From a virus, in IMG/VR virus record IMGVR_UViG_3300028388_001400, positions 1 through 30,119 of that record: a DNA stretch of 30,119 nt. One strand, written 5' to 3'. A model generated the notes under the pieces. The model saw only the letters and a list, made by a program, of their open reading frames with translations, was not told the DNA's origin and made no database searches. The number at the start of each line of letters is the position of its first letter. Within the stretch, counting starts at the first letter, position 1. A program made the translations under genes and the position numbers. Positions 15,025-22,445 of the stretch are shown here, in pieces.

Positions 15025-15420
15025 ATGAGTACAGTAATAAATAGTCCAGCGGCGCGATTTGTCGAGGTTACAGGCGCGGCAACACTTACAGCTGAAGAAT
15101 CAGGGGCCGTAATAGTTTTAAATGCCGCCGGCGGTGGTGCAATCACAATGCCGACAGGCGTTGCAGGAATGGCGTATAAATTTGCCGTTGGCGCAACCGA
15201 ACCCACAACCAATTGGGTTGTAACATTTCAGGAATCAACGGTTAACGGCGCGTTAACTGTAAACGGCGCGTTGGTACAGGCGACCGACGAAAATACCATA
15301 ACGGTTGTAGCGTCGACAGCAATAAACGGCGACTGGTTTTCGGCGTATTTCGACGGGACCACCTGGTTTTTAGAGGGTGTAGCGGGGCCAGCCGGAGCGA
15401 TAACCGCAACGTCAGTATAA
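15025..15420 (+). CDS. Small head decoration/fibre-like protein
   Basis: A 131-residue, glycine/alanine/threonine-rich beta protein with few charges and no signal peptide (segments GAVIVLNAAGGGAITMPTG and TWFLEGVAGPAGAITATSV). Its place between protease and major capsid genes is typical for a capsid decoration or head fibre protein. The family cannot be named from sequence alone, but length, composition and position agree. It starts 21 bases after the protease gene. Confidence 0.55.
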   Translation: MSTVINSPAARFVEVTGAATLTAEESGAVIVLNAAGGGAITMPTGVAGMAYKFAVGATEPTTNWVVTFQESTVNGALTVNGALVQATDENTITVVASTAINGDWFSAYFDGTTWFLEGVAGPAGAITATSV

Positions 15421-15442
15421 CACAAAAAAAGAAAAATTAGCA

Positions 15443-16369
15443 ATGGCAACAACACAAACAACAAGTTCGAATTACGCCGGCAAAGTGGCCGGGGAAATTA
15501 TCGGGGCGGCCTTTAAAGAGGCCGACACCCTACGTTTGGGACTGGTAACGCTGGCCCAAAACGTAAACCATAAATTAAATTTGCGTAAGATCGCGTATTC
15601 CGACGGGACCGTCGATTATACGTGCGGGTTTACCCCACAAGGGGCCGTTACCTTATCGGAAAAGGTTATCGAGCCGCAAAAATTTATGGTTCCTTTACAG
15701 ATTTGTAAAGAAGAGTTTCGCCAAACCTGGTCGGAAGATCTTTTAGGCGGTTCAGCGCACAACGACAATATGCCGTCGGATATTTTCGAGGCAATCGAAT
15801 TGGAAGTATTGAGCCAACAGGCCGAAAAGGTCGACAGCGATATGTATTCCGGGGACGACGCAAACGTCGGGGAATTTGACGGGTTAATTACCCAGTTCGC
15901 CGCCGACGCCGCGATCATTAAGGACGGGAACGGCCTAACCGCCCCAGGTGCGGCCACAACTCAAGCAAACGTGGAATCGCATTTGAAATTGGCGTTGGCC
16001 GCAATTCCGGTGGCGTTAAGGCGTCGCGATTTGGTGGTTGCCGTTTCGCCGGACGTATACCAAGCCTATTGGTTTTACCTGGTTTCAAAAGGAATCGCCA
16101 ATGACGGTAACGCCGAACCAAAGCAAACGCGTTTTGGACGTTACACCGTAACGGAAGTTAACGGTATGCCGGACAACACGATTTGCGTTTGGGAAAAGAA
16201 AAACGTTGTATTTGCAACCGGATTAGTTGGGGACCACAACGAATTCCGTTTACGCGATGAGGACGAAATCGGACTAATGACCGGTTTAGTACGCGGAAAA
16301 ATGGTTTACAACGCCGGAATCGGGTATTACAATTCAAACGAAATTGTGTACCTTGATACGACCGCGTAA
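15443..16369 (+). CDS. Major capsid protein
   Basis: A 308-residue protein of the HK97-like capsid type found in Bacteroidota phages. It has an N-terminal helix (AGEIIGAAFKEADTLRLGLV), a middle region with K-V-I-E-P-Q-K-F-M-V-P-L-Q-I-C-K-E-E-F, an internal stretch rich in E/Q (DIFEAIELEVLSQQAEKVDS), a P-domain-like segment (RRRDLVVAVSPDVYQAYWF) and a closing Y-N-A-G-I-G-Y-Y-N-S-N-E-I-V-Y. Position after the protease and decoration genes supports this. No extra domain seen. A GC-rich hairpin follows the stop. Confidence 0.8.
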   Translation: MATTQTTSSNYAGKVAGEIIGAAFKEADTLRLGLVTLAQNVNHKLNLRKIAYSDGTVDYTCGFTPQGAVTLSEKVIEPQKFMVPLQICKEEFRQTWSEDLLGGSAHNDNMPSDIFEAIELEVLSQQAEKVDSDMYSGDDANVGEFDGLITQFAADAAIIKDGNGLTAPGAATTQANVESHLKLALAAIPVALRRRDLVVAVSPDVYQAYWFYLVSKGIANDGNAEPKQTRFGRYTVTEVNGMPDNTICVWEKKNVVFATGLVGDHNEFRLRDEDEIGLMTGLVRGKMVYNAGIGYYNSNEIVYLDTTA

Positions 16370-16384
16370 AATCATTTGTAAAAC

Positions 16385-16405
16385 GGGGCGTTGCAATGAC
16401 GCCCC
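16385..16405 (+). other. GC-rich hairpin after the capsid gene
   Basis: GGGGCGT (16385-16391) pairs with ACGCCCC (16399-16405) over a 7-base loop (a further T-G wobble would shorten it to 5). It is followed by AAATTAAATTT rather than a T run, so it is a weak terminator at best; partial termination or mRNA stabilisation of the abundant capsid message is a possibility. Confidence 0.6.
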
Positions 16406-16424
16406 AAATTAAATTTCGTGAACA

Positions 16425-16940
16425 ATGAGTTGTGATATTTCAAGCGGCCGGGCGCGGCAATGTAGGGACCAAATAGGGGGTAATTCAACCTTGTATTTGT
16501 TTAACTACGTCGAGGACCCCTTTACATACGCCAACGGCGCGGCGACCGCAATAAACGCCAGTTTAACCACCGTTTACGAATTCCCGTTGTTTGGGGACAA
16601 CAACACGTTAACCCAAACACAAACGCCGGATCGTAACGCTGGGACGACGGTAAACGAACAGGAATTAGTTGTTGAATTGCCAAAATTGGATGCGGTAACG
16701 TCCGCCCAATTTGATTTGTTGACATACGGTTACGCCCAGGCGGTTGTAAAGGACCGACAAGGCAATTACCACGCATTAGGGATTTTGGACGGTATGGACT
16801 GGACGGTTGAAGCCTTAACAGGTGGTGCAAAGTCCGGCGATTTTGTCGGTTATCGATTAACCGGAACGGCAGAAACAAAGGAATTGGCCCCGTTGTTGGA
16901 TGCGGCCACCGTTACCGCATTTTTATTGCTGGTTGCGTAA
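16425..16940 (+). CDS. Tail-tube-like protein, copy 1
   Basis: A 171-residue protein starting MSCDISSGRARQCRDQIGG, an N-terminus that I recognise from a Bacteroidota phage structural family (M-S-C-D-I-x-x-G-R-x-x-x-C-x-D-x-I-G-G). It contains T-L-T-Q-T-Q-T-P-D-R-N-A-G-T-T-V and K-D-R-Q-G-N-Y-H-A-L-G-I-L-D-G. It shares this plan with the gene at 20166-20726 (T-x-Q-T-x-R-x-N-G, R-x-G-N-Y-x-x-L-G). Likely a tail tube or tail-tube-related protein; assigned from pattern and position. It ends the head module before a terminator. Confidence 0.55.
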   Translation: MSCDISSGRARQCRDQIGGNSTLYLFNYVEDPFTYANGAATAINASLTTVYEFPLFGDNNTLTQTQTPDRNAGTTVNEQELVVELPKLDAVTSAQFDLLTYGYAQAVVKDRQGNYHALGILDGMDWTVEALTGGAKSGDFVGYRLTGTAETKELAPLLDAATVTAFLLLVA

Positions 16941-17004
16941 CATAAAGTACTTATTGGTTAGATAGGTAATTTTTTTCATAAGTGAAAATTGGTTAGTTGA
17001 AATT

Positions 17005-17031
17005 CCCCGGCCTTACAGTCGGGGTTTTTTT
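17005..17031 (+). terminator. Rho-independent terminator between head and portal modules
   Basis: CCCCGGC (17005-17011) pairs with GTCGGGG (17018-17024; one G-T wobble) around a 6-base loop, followed by seven T residues (17025-17031). The interval 16941-17066 has no other gene; it holds this terminator and then the third module-boundary box. Confidence 0.8.
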
Positions 17032-17065
17032 ATAACAAAATTGGGGTTATATTGTTTTATTAATA
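17032..17065 (+). promoter_or_regulatory. Module-boundary box, copy 3 (portal module)
   Basis: ATAACAAAA, variable bases, TTGTTTTATTAATA (17052-17065), identical spacing to the copies at 5407 and 13749. It starts directly at the end of the terminator T run and ends 1 base before the ATG of the next gene (17067). A terminator followed immediately by a restart element is strong evidence that this is a promoter. Confidence 0.7.
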
Positions 17066-17066
17066 G

Positions 17067-17372
17067 ATGAATGTAATAAACCACAACGACGCGTCGCATA
17101 CGATCCGGGTAATTCCCCGGCGGTATTGCGTCGGCGCGTTGACCCTGGAATTGCGCGACGAATACACAAAGACCACCACCACCCCAACCCCGACGTTTTA
17201 TTTTGACAGCGGATATTTGTATTTAACCTTTGCGTTGACCGCTGGGGAAAACGACAAATACAGGGTTAAAATAACCGATACCAGCGGGGTAATATACCGA
17301 GGCAAAATAATTGCCACCGCGCAATCAACCCAGGAATACGAATTAAACCCGACCGCATATCGTTATGACTAA
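17067..17372 (+). CDS. Small beta-rich structural protein of portal module
   Basis: A 101-residue protein with alternating strands (GALTLELRDEYTKT, TFYFDSGYLYLTFALTAGEND, KYRVKITDTSGVIYRGKI) and no membrane or signal segment. The strand pattern resembles small phage Ig-like or connector-associated proteins. It overlaps the portal gene by 8 bases and is the first gene behind the third module-boundary box. I cannot name the family. A structural or assembly role is likely from position. Confidence 0.5.
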   Translation: MNVINHNDASHTIRVIPRRYCVGALTLELRDEYTKTTTTPTPTFYFDSGYLYLTFALTAGENDKYRVKITDTSGVIYRGKIIATAQSTQEYELNPTAYRYD

Positions 17373-19599
17373 AAAAAAGGACAACAAAGATTTGACGTTT
17401 GAAATACGGACAATCGAATTAGGATCTTACACGCGGCCGGAAGTAAAGGAAAGCCGCGGTGATGATTTTGTATTGTATGGACGCGACAATTATTTTTTCC
17501 AAAAACTTATCGATTTAAACGAGGGGTCCCCGACCAACGCGTCAATTAACAAAACGTATTCCGACCTAATTTACGGCCAGGGGTTACGGGCGAAAAACGC
17601 CAGTTCAAATATTGAGCAATGGACCCGGTTTAAACAGATCATTACCGACGACCATATCAAACGCATTTGCATAGATTTTCAAATGTTCGGTTCGGCCGCA
17701 TTTCAGGGAATCGAAACAAAGGGTAAAGGGTTGGCCCAACTGGTCCACGTACCGCGAAATATGGTTGCACCTGGAAAAGCGGACGAAAAGGGCGATGTTA
17801 ACGAATATTGGTTTTGTCGGGACTGGGGTAAACGACGAAAAGATGAATTTAAACCAAAGGCGTACCCAGCGTTTGAGCGGGGAAAAAAGGAATGGATATA
17901 CGACGTTAAAAATTATTCCCCTGGAAAAGAATATTACGCCGACCCCGATTATTTGGCCGCCGTTCCTTATTGCGATATGGAATCGGAATTGGCCAACCTA
18001 AATATCAGGTCCATAAAACAAGGGTTGATCGCGGGTTATATTATCAACGTACCAAACGCCGCGAATTGGTCGGACGAACAAAAAGAAGAGTTCGAAAAAC
18101 GCATTAAACAAAAATTAACCGGCACAAACAACGCGTCGCAATTCGTGTTGTCTTTTAATGGCCGGGACGTTGAAATTACCGTTACCCCGTTCCCTGTAAA
18201 CGAACGCATACACAAACAATGGGAATTTTTGGTTAGTGAGGCCAGGCAACAAATATTAACCGCGCACCGCGCAACGTCGCCATCATTGGCCGGGGTAATT
18301 TCGTCGTCAGGATTCAGTAATACCGCCGACGAAATGGATATGGCCGAAAAACAATTGGTTAAGCGGGTTATAAAGCCAAAACAGGACGCAATTATTAACG
18401 CATTAAACGACGTTTTGACGTCCTACGAAATCAATTTGGACCTTTATTTCGAACCTTTAACACCGGACGAGCCCGATTTACTGGGTTTTAATCAGACCCG
18501 CCGCGGATCAACCCCAGGCGGACGGGTCGATTTGTCGGGGTTTGATCCTAACCAACCCCGCGATAAGGACGGGAAATGGACCGACGGCGGGAAAACAACA
18601 ACAAATAAACCAAAAATTGTTTTGGGTAACGCCGGACGTATAATTTTTCCCAGTCTCGACGAAAAATATAATGGATTAATTGATTACGATATTTACTACA
18701 ACGAATCAACCGGGATAATTACATTATCGCGAATTGTAGTTACTGAAAATGAGCGCGGCGGGGGAATTGGTGGTAAATACCTAAAAACACTAATTAATTA
18801 CGCTAACAGTATAGGGGCGACAATCGCGTTAACCCCCAGTTCAGATTTTGGCGGGGATAAGGAAAAGCTAATAAAGTGGTATAAAAAATACGGTTTTGTT
18901 TTAAATAGAGGCGAAAACAAAGATTTTTTAATACGTGATTTAATGTACCGCCCACCAAATACAACACAATTCGCGAAAATATCAACGGATCGCATTAACG
19001 AAATGAACGATTATTTGGACGCGATCGCCGAACCAATGCCGGAGGGGTTCCAGTTCTGTTTTGCGTACCCTGTAACGGAACCGGCGACCGAATTAAGGTC
19101 ATACGCCAATAGCGTACACGACAGCGACGACGGCCTTTGGAAAATACGTTATCGATATACCCAGGGGGTACGGGACGAATACTACAACGACGACGGTAAG
19201 GGGGAATCGCGCCCGTTTTGCAAGAAAATGACCGAGTTATCGAACAATGGCCGCGTTTTTAGGATCGAGGACATTTTAAAAATGGAACAGGACGGCGTTA
19301 ATAAAGAGTTCGGCCACCCCGACGCGGACGGGAACCCACAACCGTATTCGATTTGGTTACACGCCGGCGGTATTAATTGTTACCACCGCTGGGAACGGGC
19401 GATATTCAAAAAGAAACGAAACGACGACGGCGAACCCCTGGGGGGCAATGCCACGCAAAATACATTTCCAGTTAACGTAAACGAGGCCCGACGACAGGGC
19501 GCGCCAATTCCGGGTAACGATCCGGATGTTGCAAAGCCTGAAATAACCAAACCGTCCAGGGGCCACCACCCGGACAACCCGAATTACATACCCGAATAG
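17365..19599 (+). CDS. Portal protein with inserted GNAT-like domain and MuF-like C-terminus
   Basis: A 744-residue protein. Residues 1-385 look like a Bacteroidota phage portal (LYGRDNYFFQKLIDLNEGSP, then SASINKT-like repeats, I-T-A-H-R-A-T-S-P-S-L-A-G-V near 290). A linker FDPNQPRDKDGKWTDGG (393-409) is followed by a GNAT-like domain (about 417-525): core strand TLSRIVV, acetyl-CoA loop R-G-G-G-I-G-G (464-470) and W-Y-K-K-Y-G-F (505-511). Residues about 540-700 resemble a MuF/SPP1 gp7-like domain with S-R-P-F-C (C619) and N-C-Y-H-R-W (C672, H674). The GNAT stretch is more AT-rich than its surroundings, as expected for an insertion. The portal/MuF assignment is from recognition; the GNAT motif is clear. 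Confidence 0.7.
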   Translation: MTKKKDNKDLTFEIRTIELGSYTRPEVKESRGDDFVLYGRDNYFFQKLIDLNEGSPTNASINKTYSDLIYGQGLRAKNASSNIEQWTRFKQIITDDHIKRICIDFQMFGSAAFQGIETKGKGLAQLVHVPRNMVAPGKADEKGDVNEYWFCRDWGKRRKDEFKPKAYPAFERGKKEWIYDVKNYSPGKEYYADPDYLAAVPYCDMESELANLNIRSIKQGLIAGYIINVPNAANWSDEQKEEFEKRIKQKLTGTNNASQFVLSFNGRDVEITVTPFPVNERIHKQWEFLVSEARQQILTAHRATSPSLAGVISSSGFSNTADEMDMAEKQLVKRVIKPKQDAIINALNDVLTSYEINLDLYFEPLTPDEPDLLGFNQTRRGSTPGGRVDLSGFDPNQPRDKDGKWTDGGKTTTNKPKIVLGNAGRIIFPSLDEKYNGLIDYDIYYNESTGIITLSRIVVTENERGGGIGGKYLKTLINYANSIGATIALTPSSDFGGDKEKLIKWYKKYGFVLNRGENKDFLIRDLMYRPPNTTQFAKISTDRINEMNDYLDAIAEPMPEGFQFCFAYPVTEPATELRSYANSVHDSDDGLWKIRYRYTQGVRDEYYNDDGKGESRPFCKKMTELSNNGRVFRIEDILKMEQDGVNKEFGHPDADGNPQPYSIWLHAGGINCYHRWERAIFKKKRNDDGEPLGGNATQNTFPVNVNEARRQGAPIPGNDPDVAKPEITKPSRGHHPDNPNYIPE

Positions 19600-19601
19600 C
19601 T

Positions 19602-20165
19602 ATGGCTGAATACTTATTTATTACCCCAACCGATTTAAAGTCAACGACCGTATTAGGCGGCAACGTTGACGAAGATAAATATTTGTTTTGCGTTGCAGAT
19701 ATTCAAATTACGCTTATCGAACGCCTATTGGGTACGGAATTGTACGACAAAATAAAATCCGAGGCGGACGCGGGGACCATTACCGGCGATTACGAAACGA
19801 TTTTAAACGAATACGTAAAACCGATTACCAAACACGCGGCTTTAGCCAATTACATAAAAATCGCCAATTTCCAGGTCGGCAACGGCGGGGTATTCAAAAA
19901 CGCGCCCGATCAAAAACAAATTGTCGAGGCCGACGAAATAGACGAATTGGCCGAACGATACCGCAATATGGCCGACGTTTACGTATTAAGGTTTAACAAA
20001 TGGATCTGTAAAAATTCGGCGTCAATACCGGAATACAAATTAGAACAGGACGACGTAAACGCCAGCCGCGATATTTCTAATTCGTCGGGTTGGTGGCTGG
20101 GTAAATCCGGGTTAAGTGAGGACGAATTAATGGATATAAAAATGGGTTTCCCAATTGACGACTAA
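19602..20165 (+). CDS. Head-tail connector-like protein (DUF6712-like)
   Basis: A 187-residue protein, mostly helical. The N-terminal phrase FITPTDLKSTTVLGGNVDED, followed by I-Q-I-T-L-I-E-R-L-L-G-T-E-L-Y-D-K-I, matches a family (DUF6712 type) of Bacteroidota phage proteins near the portal that resemble gp6-type head-completion/connector proteins. It follows the portal gene after 2 bases and abuts the tail-tube-like gene. The role as head-tail adaptor is from family knowledge and position. Confidence 0.6.
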   Translation: MAEYLFITPTDLKSTTVLGGNVDEDKYLFCVADIQITLIERLLGTELYDKIKSEADAGTITGDYETILNEYVKPITKHAALANYIKIANFQVGNGGVFKNAPDQKQIVEADEIDELAERYRNMADVYVLRFNKWICKNSASIPEYKLEQDDVNASRDISNSSGWWLGKSGLSEDELMDIKMGFPIDD

Positions 20166-20726
20166 ATGGCAGACATTACAACCATACGACCCCGGCAAAA
20201 CAAAACTGTAATTGGTGGTATTGCGGCCGTTTACGTGTTTAAATACGCGCCCGTTGCGTTGTCCGCTATTGAGTACGACGGCAACCGGTTAACGTCATTT
20301 CCGGCAACGACTGTTTATCAAATTGACGGGGAAAACCTAAACGTTACCCAAACAACCAGGCGCGAAAACGGAACGGTGGTTTACGATCAGTCGTTACAAA
20401 TGGATATAAACGGCCCCGTTGTAGCGGACGAAATCCACAACCTTAATTTCCGGGATTACCGGGTTATTTACCGGGATCGAATCGGGAATTACCGCATTTT
20501 AGGGTTGTTTAACGGTTGTATTGCGGACGTCAACGAAAACACAGGAACGGAAAAAAGCGAAGCGAACGCTTACAACGTAACGTTTAACGGGGTCGAGCCG
20601 TTCGCGGCCAAATGGATTAACGATTTATCCGACGTTGGATTTACGATATTTGATTTAAACAACAAAGTATTCCAGTCCGGGTGCAATGCAATTACCCAGG
20701 CCGGTGATAATTTAATTTTTCAATAA
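20166..20726 (+). CDS. Tail-tube-like protein, copy 2
   Basis: A 186-residue beta-rich protein that follows the same plan as the gene at 16425-16940: I-G-G-I near the N-terminus, T-T-V-Y, then V-T-Q-T-T-R-R-E-N-G-T-V-V, then R-D-R-I-G-N-Y-R-I-L-G-L-F-N-G, then A-Y-N-V-T-F-N-G-V-E-P-F. Two proteins of one family in a single genome suggest either a major and a minor tail tube protein or a tube and a cap. It lies directly after the connector gene, in the portal module, which is unusual for a tail protein. It overlaps the fibre gene by 1 base (TAATG). Confidence 0.55.
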   Translation: MADITTIRPRQNKTVIGGIAAVYVFKYAPVALSAIEYDGNRLTSFPATTVYQIDGENLNVTQTTRRENGTVVYDQSLQMDINGPVVADEIHNLNFRDYRVIYRDRIGNYRILGLFNGCIADVNENTGTEKSEANAYNVTFNGVEPFAAKWINDLSDVGFTIFDLNNKVFQSGCNAITQAGDNLIFQ

Positions 20727-22150
20727 TGAGTGATAAAAGGGTTACAGATTTAACACGTAAAATACCGATTAGCGGCGAAGATTTAATACACCGCGTCGAA
20801 ACAGGCGATACCAGCCAACACCCCGACGGATCAAGTTATAAAAATACTTGGGCCGACCTGGAAAATTTTGTAGTTAATGCCGCCGACGTAATCGTTGGAA
20901 ACGCTATTTTAAAGGGTGGCGTCGTTTGGTTAGGCGGCCTGGATTATTTGGTTTGGGCGGATAAATATATTATCAATAACCGGGTATATTCAACGTCCGT
21001 ATCAACGGAAGTTACACTAAATGACGGGGACCCCACAAACCCCCGAATTGACGTTTTTATTATCGAGGTAAACGCGTTTCAAGAACCCCCCGTTATAACT
21101 GTTGACGTATTAGAGGGGACCCCGGCCGCGTCGCCGACAAAACCAACGGTTGACCAAACGTCCCAGGTTGAAGTAACGTTTAAATTGGTGGCCGCAACGG
21201 AAACGACCGACCCAATTAGTACCATTGACGAAATCTACAACGAAAACGCCGGCACACCGTCCGAATGGGCCAACGACAACACGCCGTCCCTGGGTTCGTT
21301 AGCGGCCAGCGCGGACCCCTACGACGGTTCGTTGTACGCAACCATACCGGCGACAAATTCAACGGGTGATTATTTCGAATGGTCGGACAGTTCAACCAAA
21401 AATTTTAGCGGGTCCGATCGCCTTATTTTTGCTTTACGGTTTACCGGGGCATTTTCAGATAATACGCCGGGGGCAATCGCAATCAAGCTAAACGAGGCCG
21501 CCGCGGATCCTGGGTATTTACATACGATTAATTTTACCGGTTTAACGGCGTCGTTGGGTTGGGTTATTTACGATATTCCATTATCGGATTTTCAGGCAAC
21601 GGGAATTAACGCAACCAGCGTTTACGATACCATACGTTTTACCTTTCAAAATTTACCGGCCGCCGAATTGGATTTTATACGGATTCAATCAGGATTAGCG
21701 CAACCCGCCCCGATCGCGACGCAATTAAGGCAATCCAGCGCGCAACAAAGCGGCAACGGTTGGGTATCGGTTGACCTGGACGCCGCGCAAATTAAGGCGT
21801 TGGGGACCACGTTTCCCACAATCATAAACGGGTTAGACGACGAAACAATTTTGTTTCCTGAATTTGTAATAGCAGAATTTAAAGGCGGCTCAACGGGATT
21901 TACCGGAAATTCTGTAATTATAGAAACGGAGGATGCCGAATCAGTTTTTATATTTAGCGGAACCCTTATAAGCGGTACGGCAGACGTTGTGCGTTTTGCC
22001 ACCTTTAACAATAACATATCGCTATCCGCAATGACCGGAAAAGGGTACAGAGTTAGCGGTACAGATTCGGTGGCGACCGGCGACGGGACGTTACGAATTC
22101 ACGTTAAATTCTCAACCGTTCCGGGATATGTGGGGGCGACATCATTTTAA
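20726..22150 (+). CDS. Tail fibre or receptor-binding protein
   Basis: A 474-residue, Thr/Ser/Asn-rich beta protein. The N-terminal 60 residues (D-L-I-H-R-V-E-T-G-D-T-S, then W-A-D-L-E-N-F-V) match the attachment part of Bacteroidota phage fibre proteins. The middle (about 165-330) resembles a beta-sandwich carbohydrate-binding-type module (SWEADND-like loops, G-D-Y-F-E-W-S-D-S-S, F-I-R-I-Q). The C-terminal 110 residues use somewhat more AT-rich codons, as if exchanged as a module. It likely decorates the tail tip and touches the host. No enzymatic motif seen. Confidence 0.55.
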   Translation: MSDKRVTDLTRKIPISGEDLIHRVETGDTSQHPDGSSYKNTWADLENFVVNAADVIVGNAILKGGVVWLGGLDYLVWADKYIINNRVYSTSVSTEVTLNDGDPTNPRIDVFIIEVNAFQEPPVITVDVLEGTPAASPTKPTVDQTSQVEVTFKLVAATETTDPISTIDEIYNENAGTPSEWANDNTPSLGSLAASADPYDGSLYATIPATNSTGDYFEWSDSSTKNFSGSDRLIFALRFTGAFSDNTPGAIAIKLNEAAADPGYLHTINFTGLTASLGWVIYDIPLSDFQATGINATSVYDTIRFTFQNLPAAELDFIRIQSGLAQPAPIATQLRQSSAQQSGNGWVSVDLDAAQIKALGTTFPTIINGLDDETILFPEFVIAEFKGGSTGFTGNSVIIETEDAESVFIFSGTLISGTADVVRFATFNNNISLSAMTGKGYRVSGTDSVATGDGTLRIHVKFSTVPGYVGATSF

Positions 22151-22178
22151 AAATCAATAAAACACAAAATAAAACATT

Positions 22179-22442
22179 ATGGCAACGAAACTATACGAGG
22201 ACGCGACCACAAAGGAATTGGTTATCGAGGACGCGAACGGATCACAAACGAGGTACGCCCCGTTTTGCGAAATGAGTAGAACGATAAACGGCGATTATAC
22301 GTCGATTAAGTATTTACCCACCGATAGAATCGTGTTAAGCGCGACAATATTTAGCGAATTACAGGATTCGGGCGGTTCGGCATACGCAAACGCGGCGGCG
22401 GTAAAAACGGCGTTGGACGGGTATTTTGACGCAACGGCATAA
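22179..22442 (+). CDS. Small fibre-associated protein, unknown
   Basis: An 87-residue acidic protein with strand phrases (KLYEDATTKELVIEDANGSQ, DRIVLSATIFSELQDSG) and an alanine-rich C-terminus (YANAAAVKTALDGYFDATA). It sits 28 bases after the fibre gene and 3 bases before the adhesin gene. A role as fibre chaperone or tip adapter is plausible from position, but no family was recognised. Confidence 0.45.
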   Translation: MATKLYEDATTKELVIEDANGSQTRYAPFCEMSRTINGDYTSIKYLPTDRIVLSATIFSELQDSGGSAYANAAAVKTALDGYFDATA

Positions 22443-22445
22443 GAT

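Noticed and set aside
14374-15212. Long minus-strand frames opposite the protease/scaffold gene
   Set aside because: The low-complexity Pro/Ala/Glu coding sequence leaves the other strand open; the + strand gene has clear protease motifs.
16522-16878. 118-residue minus-strand frame opposite the tail-tube-like gene
   Set aside because: No recognisable domain, and the + strand product has a conserved N-terminus and paralog.
17765-18001. Short + strand frame inside the portal gene
   Set aside because: It is an out-of-frame shadow of the portal coding sequence.
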